NCBI GenBank assembly: GCA_014706385.1
Contig: JACGZH010000003.1
Span: 1,567,501 to 1,631,500, forward strand
DNA from: Phaffia rhodozyma
Lineage: Eukaryota > Basidiomycota > Tremellomycetes > Cystofilobasidiales > Mrakiaceae
DNA: 64,000 nucleotides
Direction: 5' to 3'
Part shown: positions 34,917-47,566 of the stretch, one piece after another
Position numbering within the stretch: position 1 is the stretch's first letter
Layout of the letters: each line of letters opens with the position of its first letter
Position numbers and translations under genes: made by a program
The notes under the pieces: model-generated
Told to the model about the DNA's origin: nothing
Seen by the model: the letters and a program-made list of their open reading frames with translations, nothing else
The model's database searches: none

Positions 34917-37112
34917 TCATGGAGAAATTTGAGATGAATTAGCAGGAGCTGTCTGTAGGTGCTCAGGCGCATCAGGAGCTAAGAGAGGCCATAAAAGATA
35001 GAGTGGAAACAGGATGCCGACCATATCACAAACGAATGAGTTCGGTGACGATACCACAGAGGATAACCCAAGGTCCTGTTCTGGAAACTCTTTCATACGT
35101 ATAACCAAAGCATGGTATCTATTTAGTCTTACACATTTACAATTCGGATAGACTACAAAAAATATTGCACGGCCTATGGAGAAACAGACCAAAACACACA
35201 TAGACAAGAGTCAATATATAGAAAAGTAGAAAAGCGTTAGATAAATACAGAGGAGGTCACTGACCTTGCCCATCTGCGCTGCTGCTTGATTCGGACCATC
35301 CCTACGGAAATAAGAGCAACCGAGTTTCAATCATACGACCGGTCAATCATGAGAGTTCAATATAGGTCAAAGACTCTTCTACAGAATATCCATGAAGCAA
35401 ATATCACAACTCACGTTTCATTTTCTGGTGCAGCAGAGAAACTACCGGAGAAGATATTCAACCAAAAGCTCAATATTATCAATCAAGCTGACGATAAATA
35501 CTGTTCAAGATCTCAATTAGAGTATATGTATTGTGTTACGTACATGTTCCAATGTTTTTGTCCGTCTGGTCCAACCTCCAGAATACTGGCTTGGTTGCCA
35601 CATCGATAACAATACTGCCCCGACAAAGTACGATGATTTTAGACAAAGAGATGGTTACTCAAGTTTGATGAATACAGTACTTCAAGACCAGACCGCCAAA
35701 GAATATGAGAAGACTCACATTGGGCGCACTCCATACTGTGCTCAATTGTTTGTCGAACAGTTCGGAATACCCATCCATACAGAGCTGGTGAGCTCGAAGC
35801 ATATGATCAAACTTATTCAAGTTCAAGAACTTTTTTACAACCTGAGACCCAAACGTGTAACCAGCGCCTCTGATGATATTCATACCAAGCCCATGACCAG
35901 ACAATACAGAAGGCACCAGAATCAGCAAAGTCTCGAAATGAAGGACAGCAGAAGAAGAAGAACTTTACCTAGGTGATATTGCAAACTCCTCCTTGTCTGC
36001 ATCCGGATCAGACCATACCAGGTCGGCCATGGGACCTTCATGCGGTATTTCTATTGCATTGAAACCCAAGTATATGTGAGTCAAACCATCTATTTGAAGC
36101 ATCACAGAAAAGTCATCTACAAACCTCTAAAACGATCGATGATCTTGATTTGATCAATTCCATGTACACTTGGTGACAGCCCTGAAGATACGTCAGACAA
36201 AGAAAACAGGCCCACAGTAAGATGAACGCAATCCAAATATGAGCATCAGACACCGGATAACATTAGCGCAGAGGAAGATAATATTGATGGGCACGGACCT
36301 CCATGCACACAGAATATCCGATCGTCTATAACTACACTTAACGTCAAGAAATCGAACATATCGGTGAAATATTGCCAAACTAGAGGTGATCCGTATTTGC
36401 GTTGGCACTCAGTATAGAATCCGTATGTCTAATGATAACAAGCCGGGCCCAGATTGCCAAGAAATCAGTACGTTTCGTAATCGGACACAAAGGAGGGACG
36501 CGTGAGCACAAAAGATATCCACCTGGGTGACAGCTCTTGATTCATGGTTCCCCCGAATGAGCTGCACTCGTTCCGGATATCGAAGTTTCAGACATGTCAA
36601 GAGAGATATTGTCTCTACACTGAATAACCCACGGTCAACATAGTCGCCTGAAGTGCCGGTCATACGGGTGGACAAAAACAGTTGAGCTCGGTCCGTGAAC
36701 AAGATCAAAGTTGACCAGGTAAGCGTACCTAGAAAGAGATAGTTCGTGTCGGGCACGAAGCCACCTATACGGAAGATCTCGACCAAATCATAAAATTGCC
36801 TGTTGTTTGAACCCATGGTCACAATAGTTTGAGTTAGAACTTGACCGCGATTTACGTTGAAGGCACTCAGAGTCATGCACTGCGAACAACGGCAAGATCC
36901 TACGATATCACAGACAGAAGAAAGAGTTAGAGAGAAGAAACTCACCCATGGATATCACCCACTACCGTCACCGGAGAGCTCACATGAACGACATTGCTTT
37001 CTCTCATCAGGACCTCTTTGGTCTTCTCGCAAATCTCTCTGAGAAGAGCTTCACCCAAGAGTCGTTTTTGAAGTAATTTGGAGATACAATCATCAATGTC
37101 AAACACACCCAT
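34917..37112 (-). CDS. PPG1: PP2A-like Ser/Thr phosphatase Ppg1
   Basis: Catalytic subunit of the PP2A-like family. Start [17 protein letters not shown] at 37112. Signature motifs are in order: [83 protein letters not shown] and [12 protein letters not shown]-like RESNVVHV and the GAGYTFG form point to Ppg1 and away from PP4, PP6 or PP2A proper. In yeast, Ppg1 works with the STRIPAK-like Far complex and opposes mitophagy. The C-terminus is an unconserved Pro/Ala/Ser tail ending NSSQISP, without the YFL methylation tail of PP2A. About ten introns; the small exon near 35280-35310 is inferred from phase and splice sites. Confidence 0.85.
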
Positions 37113-37586
37113 GCCTAGTACGGAATGATCCACTGGATCGTTATGAGAGAGGAAGATGTGGTGGAAGGGTATGAGTGAGGCGATCAACAGATATATCGGC
37201 GTCGTTGTCTTAAATCCGAAACACAAAAATCTAAAGAAACCCAATGAGCCTTGAAGAGGCTAGAGGAGGATGAATGATGGAAATGCTGAGCTTTCACTCC
37301 CCTTTCGGTCACCTCCACCGGGCGTTGATCAGTTTCTTGATCTGATTATAGAAAATTGTAATTGGATCGCGTCGATTTTCTAGTATATCGTCCTTGATTT
37401 TCATTACGAAAGTCTTGAACATTCTGTAGTGGACATGGCGTTGTTTCTGATTGTGTGGCAAGTCTCACACATGGTTTCCGGGCTGTGTGTCAAAATCGCA
37501 CCAAGCCCTGGCCACCACCACTTTGAGCCCTCTTACTGCCAACACGCTCAGTTGACCTCTACAAATTATCTTTCTACCACACAACC
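37113..37586. promoter_or_regulatory. divergent promoter of PPG1 and the UPF0390 gene
   Basis: 474 bp between start codons. No specific site recognised. A short minus-strand open frame upstream of the PPG1 ATG ends in a plausible splice acceptor, so a leader intron is possible. Confidence 0.45.
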
Positions 37587-38111
37587 ATGGCTCAAAACTC
37601 TTCTAACAAGCTTGCATCTGCCTCTGGGTCTGGAGGTCGAAAAACCAAGTCGACCACAAAGAAGGGAGCCAGATCGGTTCCTCCCAAGAAGCATACTGCT
37701 GTCGTGAGCAGAACTATGCAGAAGGTAAGCCACTCCTTCTCATGTTCGGTTCATAGTCCGCATTTTAACTATACTGATCAGAGGCCTTCATCCGCTTGTA
37801 CGGTTCTCTATCCATCAGAATCTGAGTGCAAAGATCAATAACTCTATTGAGCGACAGATGGTGAACGCTGCCTCTGGTGGAAAGCTCACAATCATGAAGG
37901 GTAGTGGAGACCCTACCGACAAGGCCAAGTAAGTTCTCGGTCCTTATCAAAGTTCTCATTAAATCCGAACGAATGTGAGAAAGAAACTTAACTTATTCTT
38001 CTCTAATCTCGATCTTCCACATCTCATAGGGATACGAAGGGTGTCTCGAAGCCTACGAAGTCTGGTCTGAAGTTCGATAAGCCCAACCCTCACGACCGAG
38101 CCAACATCTAA
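37587..38111 (+). CDS. UPF0390-family small basic protein
   Basis: Three exons (37587-37724, 37819-37928, 38030-38111), 109 residues. KKGARSVPPKKH, then NLSAKINNSIERQMVNAASGG and KLTIMK, matches the UPF0390/DUF2462 family (animal C19orf53/LYDG10-like). These are small Lys-rich proteins found in nuclei or nucleoli; their role is not settled. All splice phases agree, and the start context ACAACCATGG is good. The last exon is a short Lys/Pro tail. Confidence 0.8.
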
Positions 38112-38715
38112 ACGAAAGACGCGTTTCCTTCTTCGCTTCTATATCTACCAATTCACTGTAACGGGTAGGAATAGATTCAGGCCAAGTTGGTCGTTCTGTA
38201 TATTATGTAACTATACCGGGGGGATGCCTGTTTGGTAGATCGAACAGAAAGAATATCGTTATTGTAAGTATTGCACGCATCTCAAGCTCTTTTATCCCTC
38301 TTTACTCTTTTCATATATCTTGATTGATTGTTTTTTTGTTTCGCTTGTGTGGTGTTCTATTATGACCATATATTGTTCTGGCTCAATAGATACATGCGCT
38401 CCAGAATATATACATTTTCCGTTAAGCTTTTCATTTTACTTTATTTCGGAGATACATACAGTTCAGTTTTTCATAGAGCGACATCATAGAGACTGTTATG
38501 CGTTAGCTTTTAGTTTCTGTTCTGAACTATGGATTTGCGAGAATCAAAATCACGAGAAAGAAGAAAGTGGAAAGGACAAGAAGAAAAGAATCGAAGTGAC
38601 TCTGTCGATGTTAGGGTTAACGCTTTCGGGCTATACCCGACTCACTAACCTCAAGAGCGTTTGTTGAGTCCACCATCTTCACCAAGTCTTCGGTGCTTCC
38701 ATAGGCTTTATCACA
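38112..38715. other. intergenic spacer
   Basis: 604 bp of 3' flank and promoter for the desaturase gene. A 115-codon open frame at 38320 lacks protein-like character and is not called. No known motif. Confidence 0.45.
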
Positions 38716-41209
38716 ATGTCGACCGCCCGAAAGCGTACCGAGTGGAATCGTGATTTGATCGCTCAATCAATCCTTCAAGGCCAACTTTTGACTGTCTACC
38801 ATGACAAGGTTCTCAGATTAAACTCCTGGCTTGGGCACCATCCCGGTGGAGAGCTCGCTTTACTCCATTTTGTTGGTGCGTTATTTCGAAAATTCCATCA
38901 GGTTCACCGATCTAGATCTTGACTCTATCTAAGTTTTGTTGACCAAATTGACGCTGAATCTTCATTTTCTCTTGTCATCGATGGGATCAACTTATAGGAA
39001 GAGACGCAACGGATGAGATTGTCAGTAGTCTCAACCTCAATGGCTAAGCCGGTGTCACTACTCAATCTGACAGATGCCCCTTCGTCTTCATCTAAAACAC
39101 ACTGTTTTTTTTTTCAGGAGGCATATCATTCTGAAGAAACTCTTAGCGAAAAGATTGATCGATATTGTGTCGGGGTGCTGGCTCCCTCCGAGAAAAAAGT
39201 ACGACTGCTTCTTACGGAACGAGAGCTGTTCAAAGATCTTGTATGCTAATGGAGTCTGAATGTCCGAAACAATCGGATAGTCCTTCGTATCTTTGATCCC
39301 TCCGATCATGCTTGGATTCACATTATCTAAATCTTCATCAGGAGATTGCACCTGGGTTCCTCTCGGTGGATCTATCCGGGCTCTCTCTGATAATCGTGCA
39401 CTTCAAACACCCTCCATTAGCTCGGCAACGCCTTGCGACACACCACCAGTATCTGAACCAGACAGTAAGCCGATATCAGACACGCTTCAAATTCAAGATC
39501 TGTATCCCCCTTCTGTTCCGGCTCCTCTGTCCACTCTCGAACTTCAGCAAGCGCATACAAAGTCTTACCGTCAACTTCACAAGAAGGTTCGAGACGCCGG
39601 GTTGTATAAATCTCCAGGTTTCTTGTCCGGTTATGGTGGTGATTGTGTTAGGTACATTTTATTGGCCGTGACTGCCATATGGGCTTGGAACAAAGGCATC
39701 CAAGCTGAGGCTGGGTGGACGAGAAAAGGCTGGCTAAGTCTCGCGGCAGTATCTTTGGGGCTGTTCTGGCAGTACGTATATCTTTTCCTCTCATATAGTC
39801 TTTCGCGCATTACCTGTCTTACTGTTGAAGATATGTACGCTGAAATCAGTTGAACCTCCTTTGCTCATTCTTCATGTCAAAAGACAATTGACATTTGTTG
39901 CTCATGATGCAGGTCATACATCTATCCTCGGCAACGGTGATTATATACAAAACCGGCTTTTAGGAACATTTGTAGCCAACTGGATTGGTGGGCTGAGTCT
40001 AGGATGGTGGTGTGACGTTCGTCCTTTCATTCAATTCGGACTGTGGCAATAGATTATACACTCTGCTGACTAGCTGACTAGCTCACTTGCAAAATTTCAT
40101 CAGAACCATAACATTCACCACTTGGTCACCAATCATCCAGAACATGACCCTGACATCCAACATCTTCCTTTTTTCGCTATTTCTCCCATCTTCTTCGATT
40201 CGATTTTCTCGACTTACTACAATGCTCGTAAACCGCTAGACAAATTTGCGCAGTTTGTCATCCCGTTTCAACATAAAACGTATTACGTTGTCCTCCTCCT
40301 AGCCAGATTCAATCTTTATGTGCTCTCGTACGCTTGGCTGGCTAAGTGTGCGCTAGGTGCAGGCGGACGGAAGAAGGAAAGATGGTTTAATTTCGAAGTG
40401 ATGGGTCTGATCATATTCTGGGCCTGGTTTGGGTATGGCGTCTTGGGCTCATTGGATGGGAAGGGAGAGAGAACACTCTTCCTGCTGATAAGCCATGTCA
40501 TGGCGGCCCCGGTTCATGTTCAGGTTCGTTGTATCAACTCATCTACTTGTGTGTTTCTCTACGGTCCGCTATACAGAGAAGAAACATTGACAAGTGAGCT
40601 AAAACCGGTCCTCCTCATCTTTCGCGGAATATCATTCTTTAGATTGTACTCTCTCACTTTTCTCGATCGACTGAAGATCTCGGCGTTCTAGAATCATTCG
40701 CACACCGTCAACTCCGAACGACGATGGATGTGCGTCTGTTCTCTACTATTCTTCCTTCTTCTTTTCTATTCGGAAATTTTGATCTGACTGGTCTCACACC
40801 ACTTCTTTTGAATATCAAAAATCAAAAAGGTGATCTGCCCTCCATCAATCGAGTTTATCCATGGCGGTCTCGACAAACAGGTGACTCACCATCTGTTCCC
40901 TCGGTTACCGAGACATAACCTTCGGCAAGCTTCTCTTCTCGTCAAAGAGTTCTGCGAGGAACAGCAAATCGAGTTTGCAGAGTGGACGTTTGTCGAAGGC
41001 AATAAACAAGTCCTTGGTGTGGTAAGTCTTTACACTCTTTTATTCTTCAGAATGTATCGTTAATTAAGCAAAGCTGGAAGAGAGATGTTGACCGTCTCCT
41101 TATTCAATGGTAACAAATAAATCAGCTTCGGGATGTTGCCGACCAATTGAAATTCATCGGCAAGGTTGCTCAAGCCGAAGCTAAAGGAGAACTCAGCCAA
41201 GGGAAATAA
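38716..41209 (+). CDS. cytochrome b5-fused delta-8 sphingolipid desaturase
   Basis: Front-end desaturase of the ER membrane; the fungal family introduces the delta-8 double bond into the sphingoid base of glucosylceramides. The N-terminal cytochrome b5 domain has the heme motif HHPGG at residues 41-45, then GRDATDEI and a second His in YHSEETL. A variable Ser/Pro linker follows. The desaturase core has three His boxes: HDAGHTS, HNIHH (in NHNIHHLVTNHPEHDPDIQ) and QVTHHLFP, the last with Q as its first position as in all front-end desaturases. Four or more hydrophobic segments. About eight introns. I place the acceptor of exon 4 at 39280, since it keeps frame with WVPLGGSI. Stop TAA at 41207. 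A delta-6 type fatty acid desaturase is the alternative. Confidence 0.88.
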
Positions 41210-41968
41210 GAAAGAATTCCAATCCTTGTCTGTTTCTTCTAGATTTCTTTTTGTTTTTGCTTCTTATCGCACATATATACGTGTCTTCAAAGCATTGGGA
41301 TTGCCCCCTATTCATACGCTCTTTCCTCACTTCAATTGATTTCAGCTGGCTAAATCAACTATTAAATCAAGAGCTACCAACTCAGGATCTATCAAAATAA
41401 GGGCACGGACTTCCTCTTTATCCATCTTTGCCAAATCTTTTGCGACTGGATTGATTCTGGTTCTATTTCTTCATATTGTCTGGTTTTCGAGGAAAGTAAA
41501 TAGATATAGATGGAAACTTGTGAAACAAAAACTTTCTTTACATATATGAGATCATATGAGTCGCTTCTGGGAGAACGATGAATGAAGGAGAGTCGTCTTC
41601 CGTGGTCATCTTGCGTTGTAGGCTGACGTTCAAGCTCATTGTGCTCAAGAGAACCTTCAGAATGCGTTGTCACGTGACGTTTTTGTTCAGTAATCCCATC
41701 TAGCGACGTTTTCATCTATGACAAGCCTTTGTCTCGAGCGCAATCTCACCTTCCGGTGCCTATGGAAGTGCTTGAGTTTGTGCCCATCCGTGTACTTACA
41801 TGTGTACTGATCAGAGTTGAGACGGCTGAATCCAAGCTAACAAGGATCAAGCTAACCCGCCAAGGATCAAGATACATGTCACTGACAGCCCAGCCTGTCG
41901 TGGCAATGTGCAGCATGTAACATACGAGCTCGGCCAAGTTCGATACACAGGAACGATTCAGGGACGGC
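41210..41968. other. intergenic spacer
   Basis: 759 bp after the desaturase gene. Nothing recognisable apart from its junction with the 202-bp repeat at 41969. Confidence 0.4.
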
Positions 41969-42170
41969 TGCCGCTCCTAGTCGTTCAGGACGCTATCCTC
42001 TCTGTTTCCATTCCCGCTCCTGTCCTCGTTCCTGCCCTCTTCCTCCCCATGCTGCATCCCATCGCGCTCTCTCTATCCTTCACACCGACGAACGGCCTGG
42101 CTTGCTTCGTGCCAGACGAGGAGAGCTGTGATCTGCGTTCTGTGTCCTGTAGTCTGTACTATGTGCTCTG
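41969..42170 (+). repeat. 202-bp repeat, copy 1
   Basis: Identical by eye to the reverse complement of 61179-61380. It starts TGCCGCTCCTAG and ends ATGTGCTCTG. The ends are sharp and the flanks differ. No target duplication or terminal inverted repeat was seen. One frame is open through the whole repeat (LPLLVVQDAILSVSIP onward), but codon choice and composition do not suggest a real protein. Confidence 0.9.
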
Positions 42171-42729
42171 TGCTATGGGTCATCGTTGATGCCAGGCTGT
42201 ACTCTCCGAATAGACGCTCGATATCGAGCTAGTCAGTTGGCCCGCCTATTCGCCCACATACCTGCTCCCTCTCACTAGCCCGCTCTCGCTAACTCTCAAC
42301 CGACTGACTGACCGTTCCCGTCGACACCGTCGTCAGGCGGGATGTTCTGTGAGCACTCTACCCGCCTGCTAGCACTGCGACTTGCCTTGTTGATCCGTAT
42401 GGTCAGCCGAAGTATTTCTGCTGGGGTATAAAGAGCACTATGCTATCTTTGTTTCGTGTTGTTTCTTGATCCGCGTTTGTTTTCTCTGTTCTGTGTTGTC
42501 TTTCTATCCAAAGCAAACGCCAACTCATCTACGGACGACCGATACCCAATCACCTGTTCACCGCTTGCCCTTCTCTTCTTCATCCTTAGCCCTGTTCTTA
42601 AGCAACGTTTCCACCTGTATACCATACACATATATAACCCACTTCATATTTCGAACTGTTTAAAAATCCGTCGTCTATCACTTGTCTCCCGGCTCACGCT
42701 ATTTGAACGACACTTACCGTTCGCTCATC
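42171..42729. promoter_or_regulatory. promoter region with TATA box
   Basis: 559 bp upstream of the next plus-strand gene. GGGGTATAAAGAGC at 42423-42436 is a good TATA box about 300 bp before the ATG. A C/T-rich stretch (42440-42620) follows, as is common downstream of fungal promoters. The first half may belong to the repeat insertion. Confidence 0.5.
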
Positions 42730-43641
42730 ATGATAAACACCAACCCTTCTACTTGCGTTGAACGAGTGTCCTGCCCTTCGACTCCACCCCGCGTCCTTCA
42801 TACGGCCAAAGTTGCCCTCCATCTCAAGTATGCTTCCATGGCGACTTCGGCCCTGCCTATGCCCATCACCGCAAAGAAGACACTCGGCCGAACACCTGGA
42901 ACCGCCGCTACCAAGATATCCGGTTCTCGACAACCCAGCAGGATACCGAAAAGGGTTCCCGTCAAAAAGAAAGCACATGTCAGCCATTCACCCATCGCAG
43001 TTACTTCGGCACGATCCCTCGGGCGGCACTCAGTTTCAAGATCTTCTCCTTTGCGGAAAGAGGTCTCGCTCTTCGAGTTGGCTTTCGATACCGAGCCAGC
43101 TTCCTTTCATGACCTTCACATCCTGCCCACTGCCGTAAACACTCCAATCGCCAAGGATTGTCCTGCAATCTCAATCGGCTCTGCGCAACTTCTCCAATTT
43201 AGCGTTGAGCGCCCTCTGGTTTCAAACTTTGGCCCCCCGTCGATCAGTAAATCCTCCTGGTCAAATAAGTCCGATATACCTCCGATGGATCTGAAGGAGA
43301 ACACTGAGCATTTAGAGGTGCGCTTTCCCTCTTTCTACGATCGTTTGGCTCGTCTTTTATTGCGTAGATCCTGTCGTTACTTTAGGACAGCATTTTCTTA
43401 ACACTTCCCTCTTTCTGCCTTCCTTCTCCTCATACATCTTCTGTTCCTTCTCGACCGATAGTCTTCTAACGAAGATATTATCCACGAGCTGCTCCCAACA
43501 CTGTCCTCTTTCCTCCCTGATGGTCCGTCCAGACGAGGTTCACCCAGAAAAAAGCTTCTTTTCTGGGTCCGGTCACATTCCCGAGGTCTCTCTGAATTTT
43601 TGTCCAAGCGCTCGTTGCGATCCTCCAAAGAAGAACACTGA
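42730..43641 (+). CDS. basic Ser/Pro-rich protein of unknown function
   Basis: Two exons (42730-43317 and 43462-43641), 255 residues, not recognised. The first half is basic with many Ser/Thr-Pro sites (CPSTPPRV, LGRTPGT, RIPKRVPVKKK), and a motif-like KEVSLFELAFD follows near residue 115. The second exon (SSNEDIIHELLPTLSSFLPDG, then SPRKKLLFWVRSHSRGLSEFL) looks helical. The ATG at 42730 was chosen because it starts the region with steady codon character. An in-frame upstream start at 42682 is not an ATG. The protein may be nuclear, judging only by its charge. Confidence 0.6.
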
Positions 43642-44889
43642 GAAGACATGTGAATGAAGGTTCGCTAGATGTGAATATATCTGGCTAACTTTTGATATCC
43701 CATAATTACACTCTCTTGCTTCCGTTTCGATCATTTCGGTTCCTCCGCCCCTTTGCCTGTTTATCTTCCTATCTTCCTCTCAGTCTGTTTTGTTGAATTT
43801 ATTTCTTGGTCTTTTTCTTGGCTAGTTACGTTTCTCACCCGTCCCTCCTCTTTGCCTTTCTCCTTCTTGTCTCATCTCATTTCTTGTTGCGTCTTCATTT
43901 CTCTCTCTTTCATTCATATACCCCCTATCCATCGTTAGCAGTATACCCCCGATTTCAATCGGCTTTGCTATCGTTTCTGTCTTTGTCATTGTCCTCATGT
44001 CAATATCAGTATCAACATACACAAAGCCTTATAGAATGCTTTTAAGACATACAAGCTGATGCGAGAAGCTCACGCCAAGCGCTGTCAATTACCGACTTTT
44101 TTAATCCAATCTTTCTTGAATAAGTAATCAACGTGTGATGGAAGTGACATTCTGTGTGCGGATCCTAGAGGAAAGAGTGAGAAGAAATGATTTAAACGGC
44201 TCCAGAAGTAGAAGCCAAGATGGAAACGAGAATGAATGAGGAAGAAGAAAATAAAATCATGGAAGCAAGAGAGGAAAGAGGGATGAAGAGTGAAAACTAT
44301 CACATGAAAACATATATAGATTGAGGTATACTAGACAAAGGAAGAACAAAGACACCGGTGATAACAAGGTGTAAGAGCGAACAAAACAAAAAGGAGAAAG
44401 AGCATCGTTTTTTGTTTCCTGAAGTGGAAGGTTGAGTTTATTCTTTTTTTTATTTTTTGGTTAAGATTGCTAGAAATCTACTAACAGAATTCTCAAGTGA
44501 GACCCAAAACAATCAAGGAAATCGGCGGAAGGTGTCTGTATGGCACTATCTGGTCGGCAAGAGTTTAGGAAAGAGATGAAGAGGACACCGGGGGGGGGGG
44601 GGGGGAGAATAAGAGATATATGGGGACGAACGACATGTGCGATGAGAGTACGCAGAATTGAGGCAGGAGCAGAGTAGAGAAAGAGAAGTAGAAACCATCA
44701 GAAGTGGGAGTAGATAATATGACAACGGATGGAACGAAGCAAGACAAGAAGTTCGACGAGATGAATTGTGAAGTATGAAAAGATATGAAAAGGAGATATT
44801 GGAAAAGGAGAATCTGGTGTCCAGAGGAATCAGAAAACAAGAGGTGTAAAAGGAAAAGTCCGAAAGAGATGGAAATAAAAGGAACACGC
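43642..44889. other. convergent 3' spacer with poly-G tract
   Basis: 1,248 bp between the unknown gene and the HAPX stop. T/C-rich plus strand at 43730-43950, then an A/G-rich plus strand from 44150 on. It includes a run of 16 G at 44590-44605. Open frames here are low-complexity and not credible. Confidence 0.6.
44590..44605. repeat. poly-G tract of 16
   Basis: Uninterrupted run of G on the plus strand in the 3' flank of HAPX; the HAPX transcript, if it extends here, would carry C16. The length may be a sequencing estimate. Confidence 0.85.
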
Positions 44890-47566
44890 TCAAGATGATT
44901 CTTCCTTGATCTCTCCTAGAGTTCCTCTCAGGTCGCTCACCCTTCTCCCTCTTTTCAAACCTTCGACCACGGCGCCTCCGTCCACCGCTCCGCTCGCCAC
45001 GCCACCGCCTCTCGCATCTAAGATCCTCAACGCCTCTTTTACACCCTCTGCATCAATCTCAAGTCTCCGTCTTTTGTGTGCTTGCGCCTGTGCGACAGCA
45101 GCCGATATTGAGTTTGAGGTCGAGCCAGCAGATGGCGTGAGCGAAGTCGAACGACCGTTAAGATAAGGAGAACTTGTGTGCGGGTTAGGGGAGACAGAAT
45201 CTAGTGGCGGAAGAGACGAAGTGCTAGGTGCTGGGGATGGGGATGTAAACGTCTGCAATCTACGAGAACAGACGGCTGCGAGGAGAGAGAGGTCGGCAAA
45301 CGTAGCGTTTGGATGAGACTGAAAGGAGCAAATTCAAGCGATGATAAGTCAGAGGTGCCCGACTGAACACAGAAAAGATTGCCTGCAGATTCAGTGAACA
45401 TGAACTTACTTTGAGCTGTCTCCAAACATCTGCCGTAGGGACACCTTGCTTCTCCTGTTCGATTGGGCCGTGAGGCACTCTGATCTCCGGGCCACCAAGC
45501 ATCAGGACATCCTTGTCCGACTTCTCGGATGTCCCGCATTCGCCTTGGTGACTTCCACAAGCACCGGGAACCCCACAGCAGCTGACTTCGATCATCTCGC
45601 TCTTCTTCTCCTCTTTGACTTGAATTGCTCCGTCCGCTCTGTCCGCTTCCTCGATCTCTTCGTCTTCGTCCAATGTCTCACAGAATGCCTTTCCGAATGG
45701 ATCGTCAGCACATGCAGCACAGTTCGAGGGATCTCCTGTACAACTCGGAAGCTCGACCACTTCGGTTTTGATGCCTGATCTATCGAGTAAGACCGCTCCG
45801 TCTGAAACGACCGTACCCGAAGTGACGGACACGGAGGTTGCTTCGGTGGAAGAAGAAGTCGACGATGTACCAGCCACAATACCCGAATCGATCGTCCAGA
45901 TAGATGTCGAAGTCTTCCCCTTTGGTTTCCGGGCGATCCGCAGGGCCGAGGTAGTCGATGTATCAACTCCCTCACTAGGCTGCGAACTACTGTTCGGAGA
46001 GGACGAATCCATATCGATAAGGAGGGAGTCCATTCCTGCGTTAAGCCGTTCACGTTCTTTTTGCTCAGCAGCAATCCGACAGACACATGTATCGTTCTGG
46101 GTGCAGAAGCCACAAGGGACGATTTGGATCTCGGAGGAAGAGGAGGAAGAACATGTTGTCTTGATCGTCTTGGTCGTTGACGTTGTGTTTACATGACGAG
46201 GTGTTGAAGAGACGGAGGAAGGAGCTGTAGTCCTCGTCTGACCCTCATTGGGAAGAGCGGAAGGTTGAGTGTGGAAATGGCCCGTAGGCAAAGCTTGTGG
46301 CGACGACTGGGCGGCGTAGAGCGACGGGGACAAGAATGAAGGAGCTTGGAGAGGCGGATAGGCATAACGAGGGTGATATAGTTGAGCTTGCTGCTGCTGC
46401 TGCCCAAGTCCGCTTCCGTTTCCATTTGAAGATGACGAATTTGACGACAAAGACGAAACGGACGAGGTCGAATGTCCACTCGTGTGCTCTGGCTTGTACG
46501 CGTTCGTGGAGACCAGAGGAGAGGTTTCCGCACTTTCGGGCGTGACTGGTTCATCCCCACCGTCCTCAGTCTCGGGACTCTCTCGGTTTCTATCTGACTT
46601 ATCTGATCGTTTTCTTTTCCCCTTACCCTTTCCACCTGTCATGGATGACGTGCTCTCTGATTGGGGCGAGTCAGTTGGGTCACCTCCAAGGGACATAACC
46701 AGGGATCGAAGTCGAGCATTTTCAGATTTGAGTGTAGTGTTCTCGGCCTTAAGCGCTAGAGAGACTGTTTGGAGAGATATGGCCTTCTGGACCTCTTGAG
46801 CCTCATCTAGTTTTAAATGTGAAAACGAGAGAGAGTTGTTAGACACAAGGAGACACATTGGATGAGTGTGCTCATCGATTTGACTATCTATATGAAATAG
46901 TGCGACCAAGTCCCTTTTGCGGAAACGATCCACAAGTAAAGACATACATTCTTTGATCTTGTTCTCTAGCTCTTGAACATAGTCTTGTTTTCTTTCTCGA
47001 AATGCTATTGGACCAATCCAAAGTTGATAGATATCGGTGTAGGTGAATGAACCAGGGATCAAGCCGACAACCACCGAGTCGGTCATTGTCATCCGAAAAA
47101 AGGATAAGGATAAAGACATATCAAGAGTTTACTTTTTGTCAGTACATGATAGGGCCATGATCCGTATCTTTCAAATCAACAACGTATGGAGAAAAATAAG
47201 AGAGAGAGCGAACCTCTCTGAGCGTCCCTGTTCTGAGCACCTTTGCCCGTCGGCTTGGCGGCGGGTTCCGATGCTTTTCGACCTGGCCGAGGACGAGGTG
47301 GAATCGTCCACTCCTTACTTGCTTTTGCAAAGACTATGGAAGAAAGTAAGATAGAGAATTTAGGCAGAGATATAAAACGGATGAAATCCATCGATTGGGT
47401 GTCAAACGAATGTAAAAGATAGACAGTGAGCAAACTGTTCAGCAGACTGTATATCTAGCACCGTTAAGTTCAAACGACGGCAAGGAAAACCCCAGAGGAA
47501 AGGAGAGGAAAACTGACTTTTTCCACCTGAAGAGGAAGTATCTCTATCTGAGGCTGAGGGTGCCAT
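44890..47566 (-). CDS. HAPX: iron-responsive bZIP regulator HapX
   Basis: Transcription factor that joins the CCAAT-binding complex and reprograms iron use. A Hap4-like motif, SKEWTIPPRPRPGRK, occupies residues 22-36. It is followed by the basic region GAQNRDAQRAFRERKQDYVQ, with an intron after QR and one after NKIKE, and by a leucine-zipper coiled coil. Three Cys-rich motifs follow: CGFCTQNDTCVC, CTGDPSNCAACADDPFGKAFC and CCGVPGACGSHQGEC; in Aspergillus HapX such motifs sense iron, probably through Fe-S. A poly-Gln run and long Ser-rich linkers separate the domains. The last exon starts SHPNATFADLSLL. Start at 47566, stop at 44890. An ATCAGATAA site lies 170 bp upstream. Confidence 0.92.

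Noticed and set aside
43753..44045. Plus-strand frames rich in Phe, Ser and Leu
   Set aside because: They come from C/T-rich spacer DNA and lack protein-like features.
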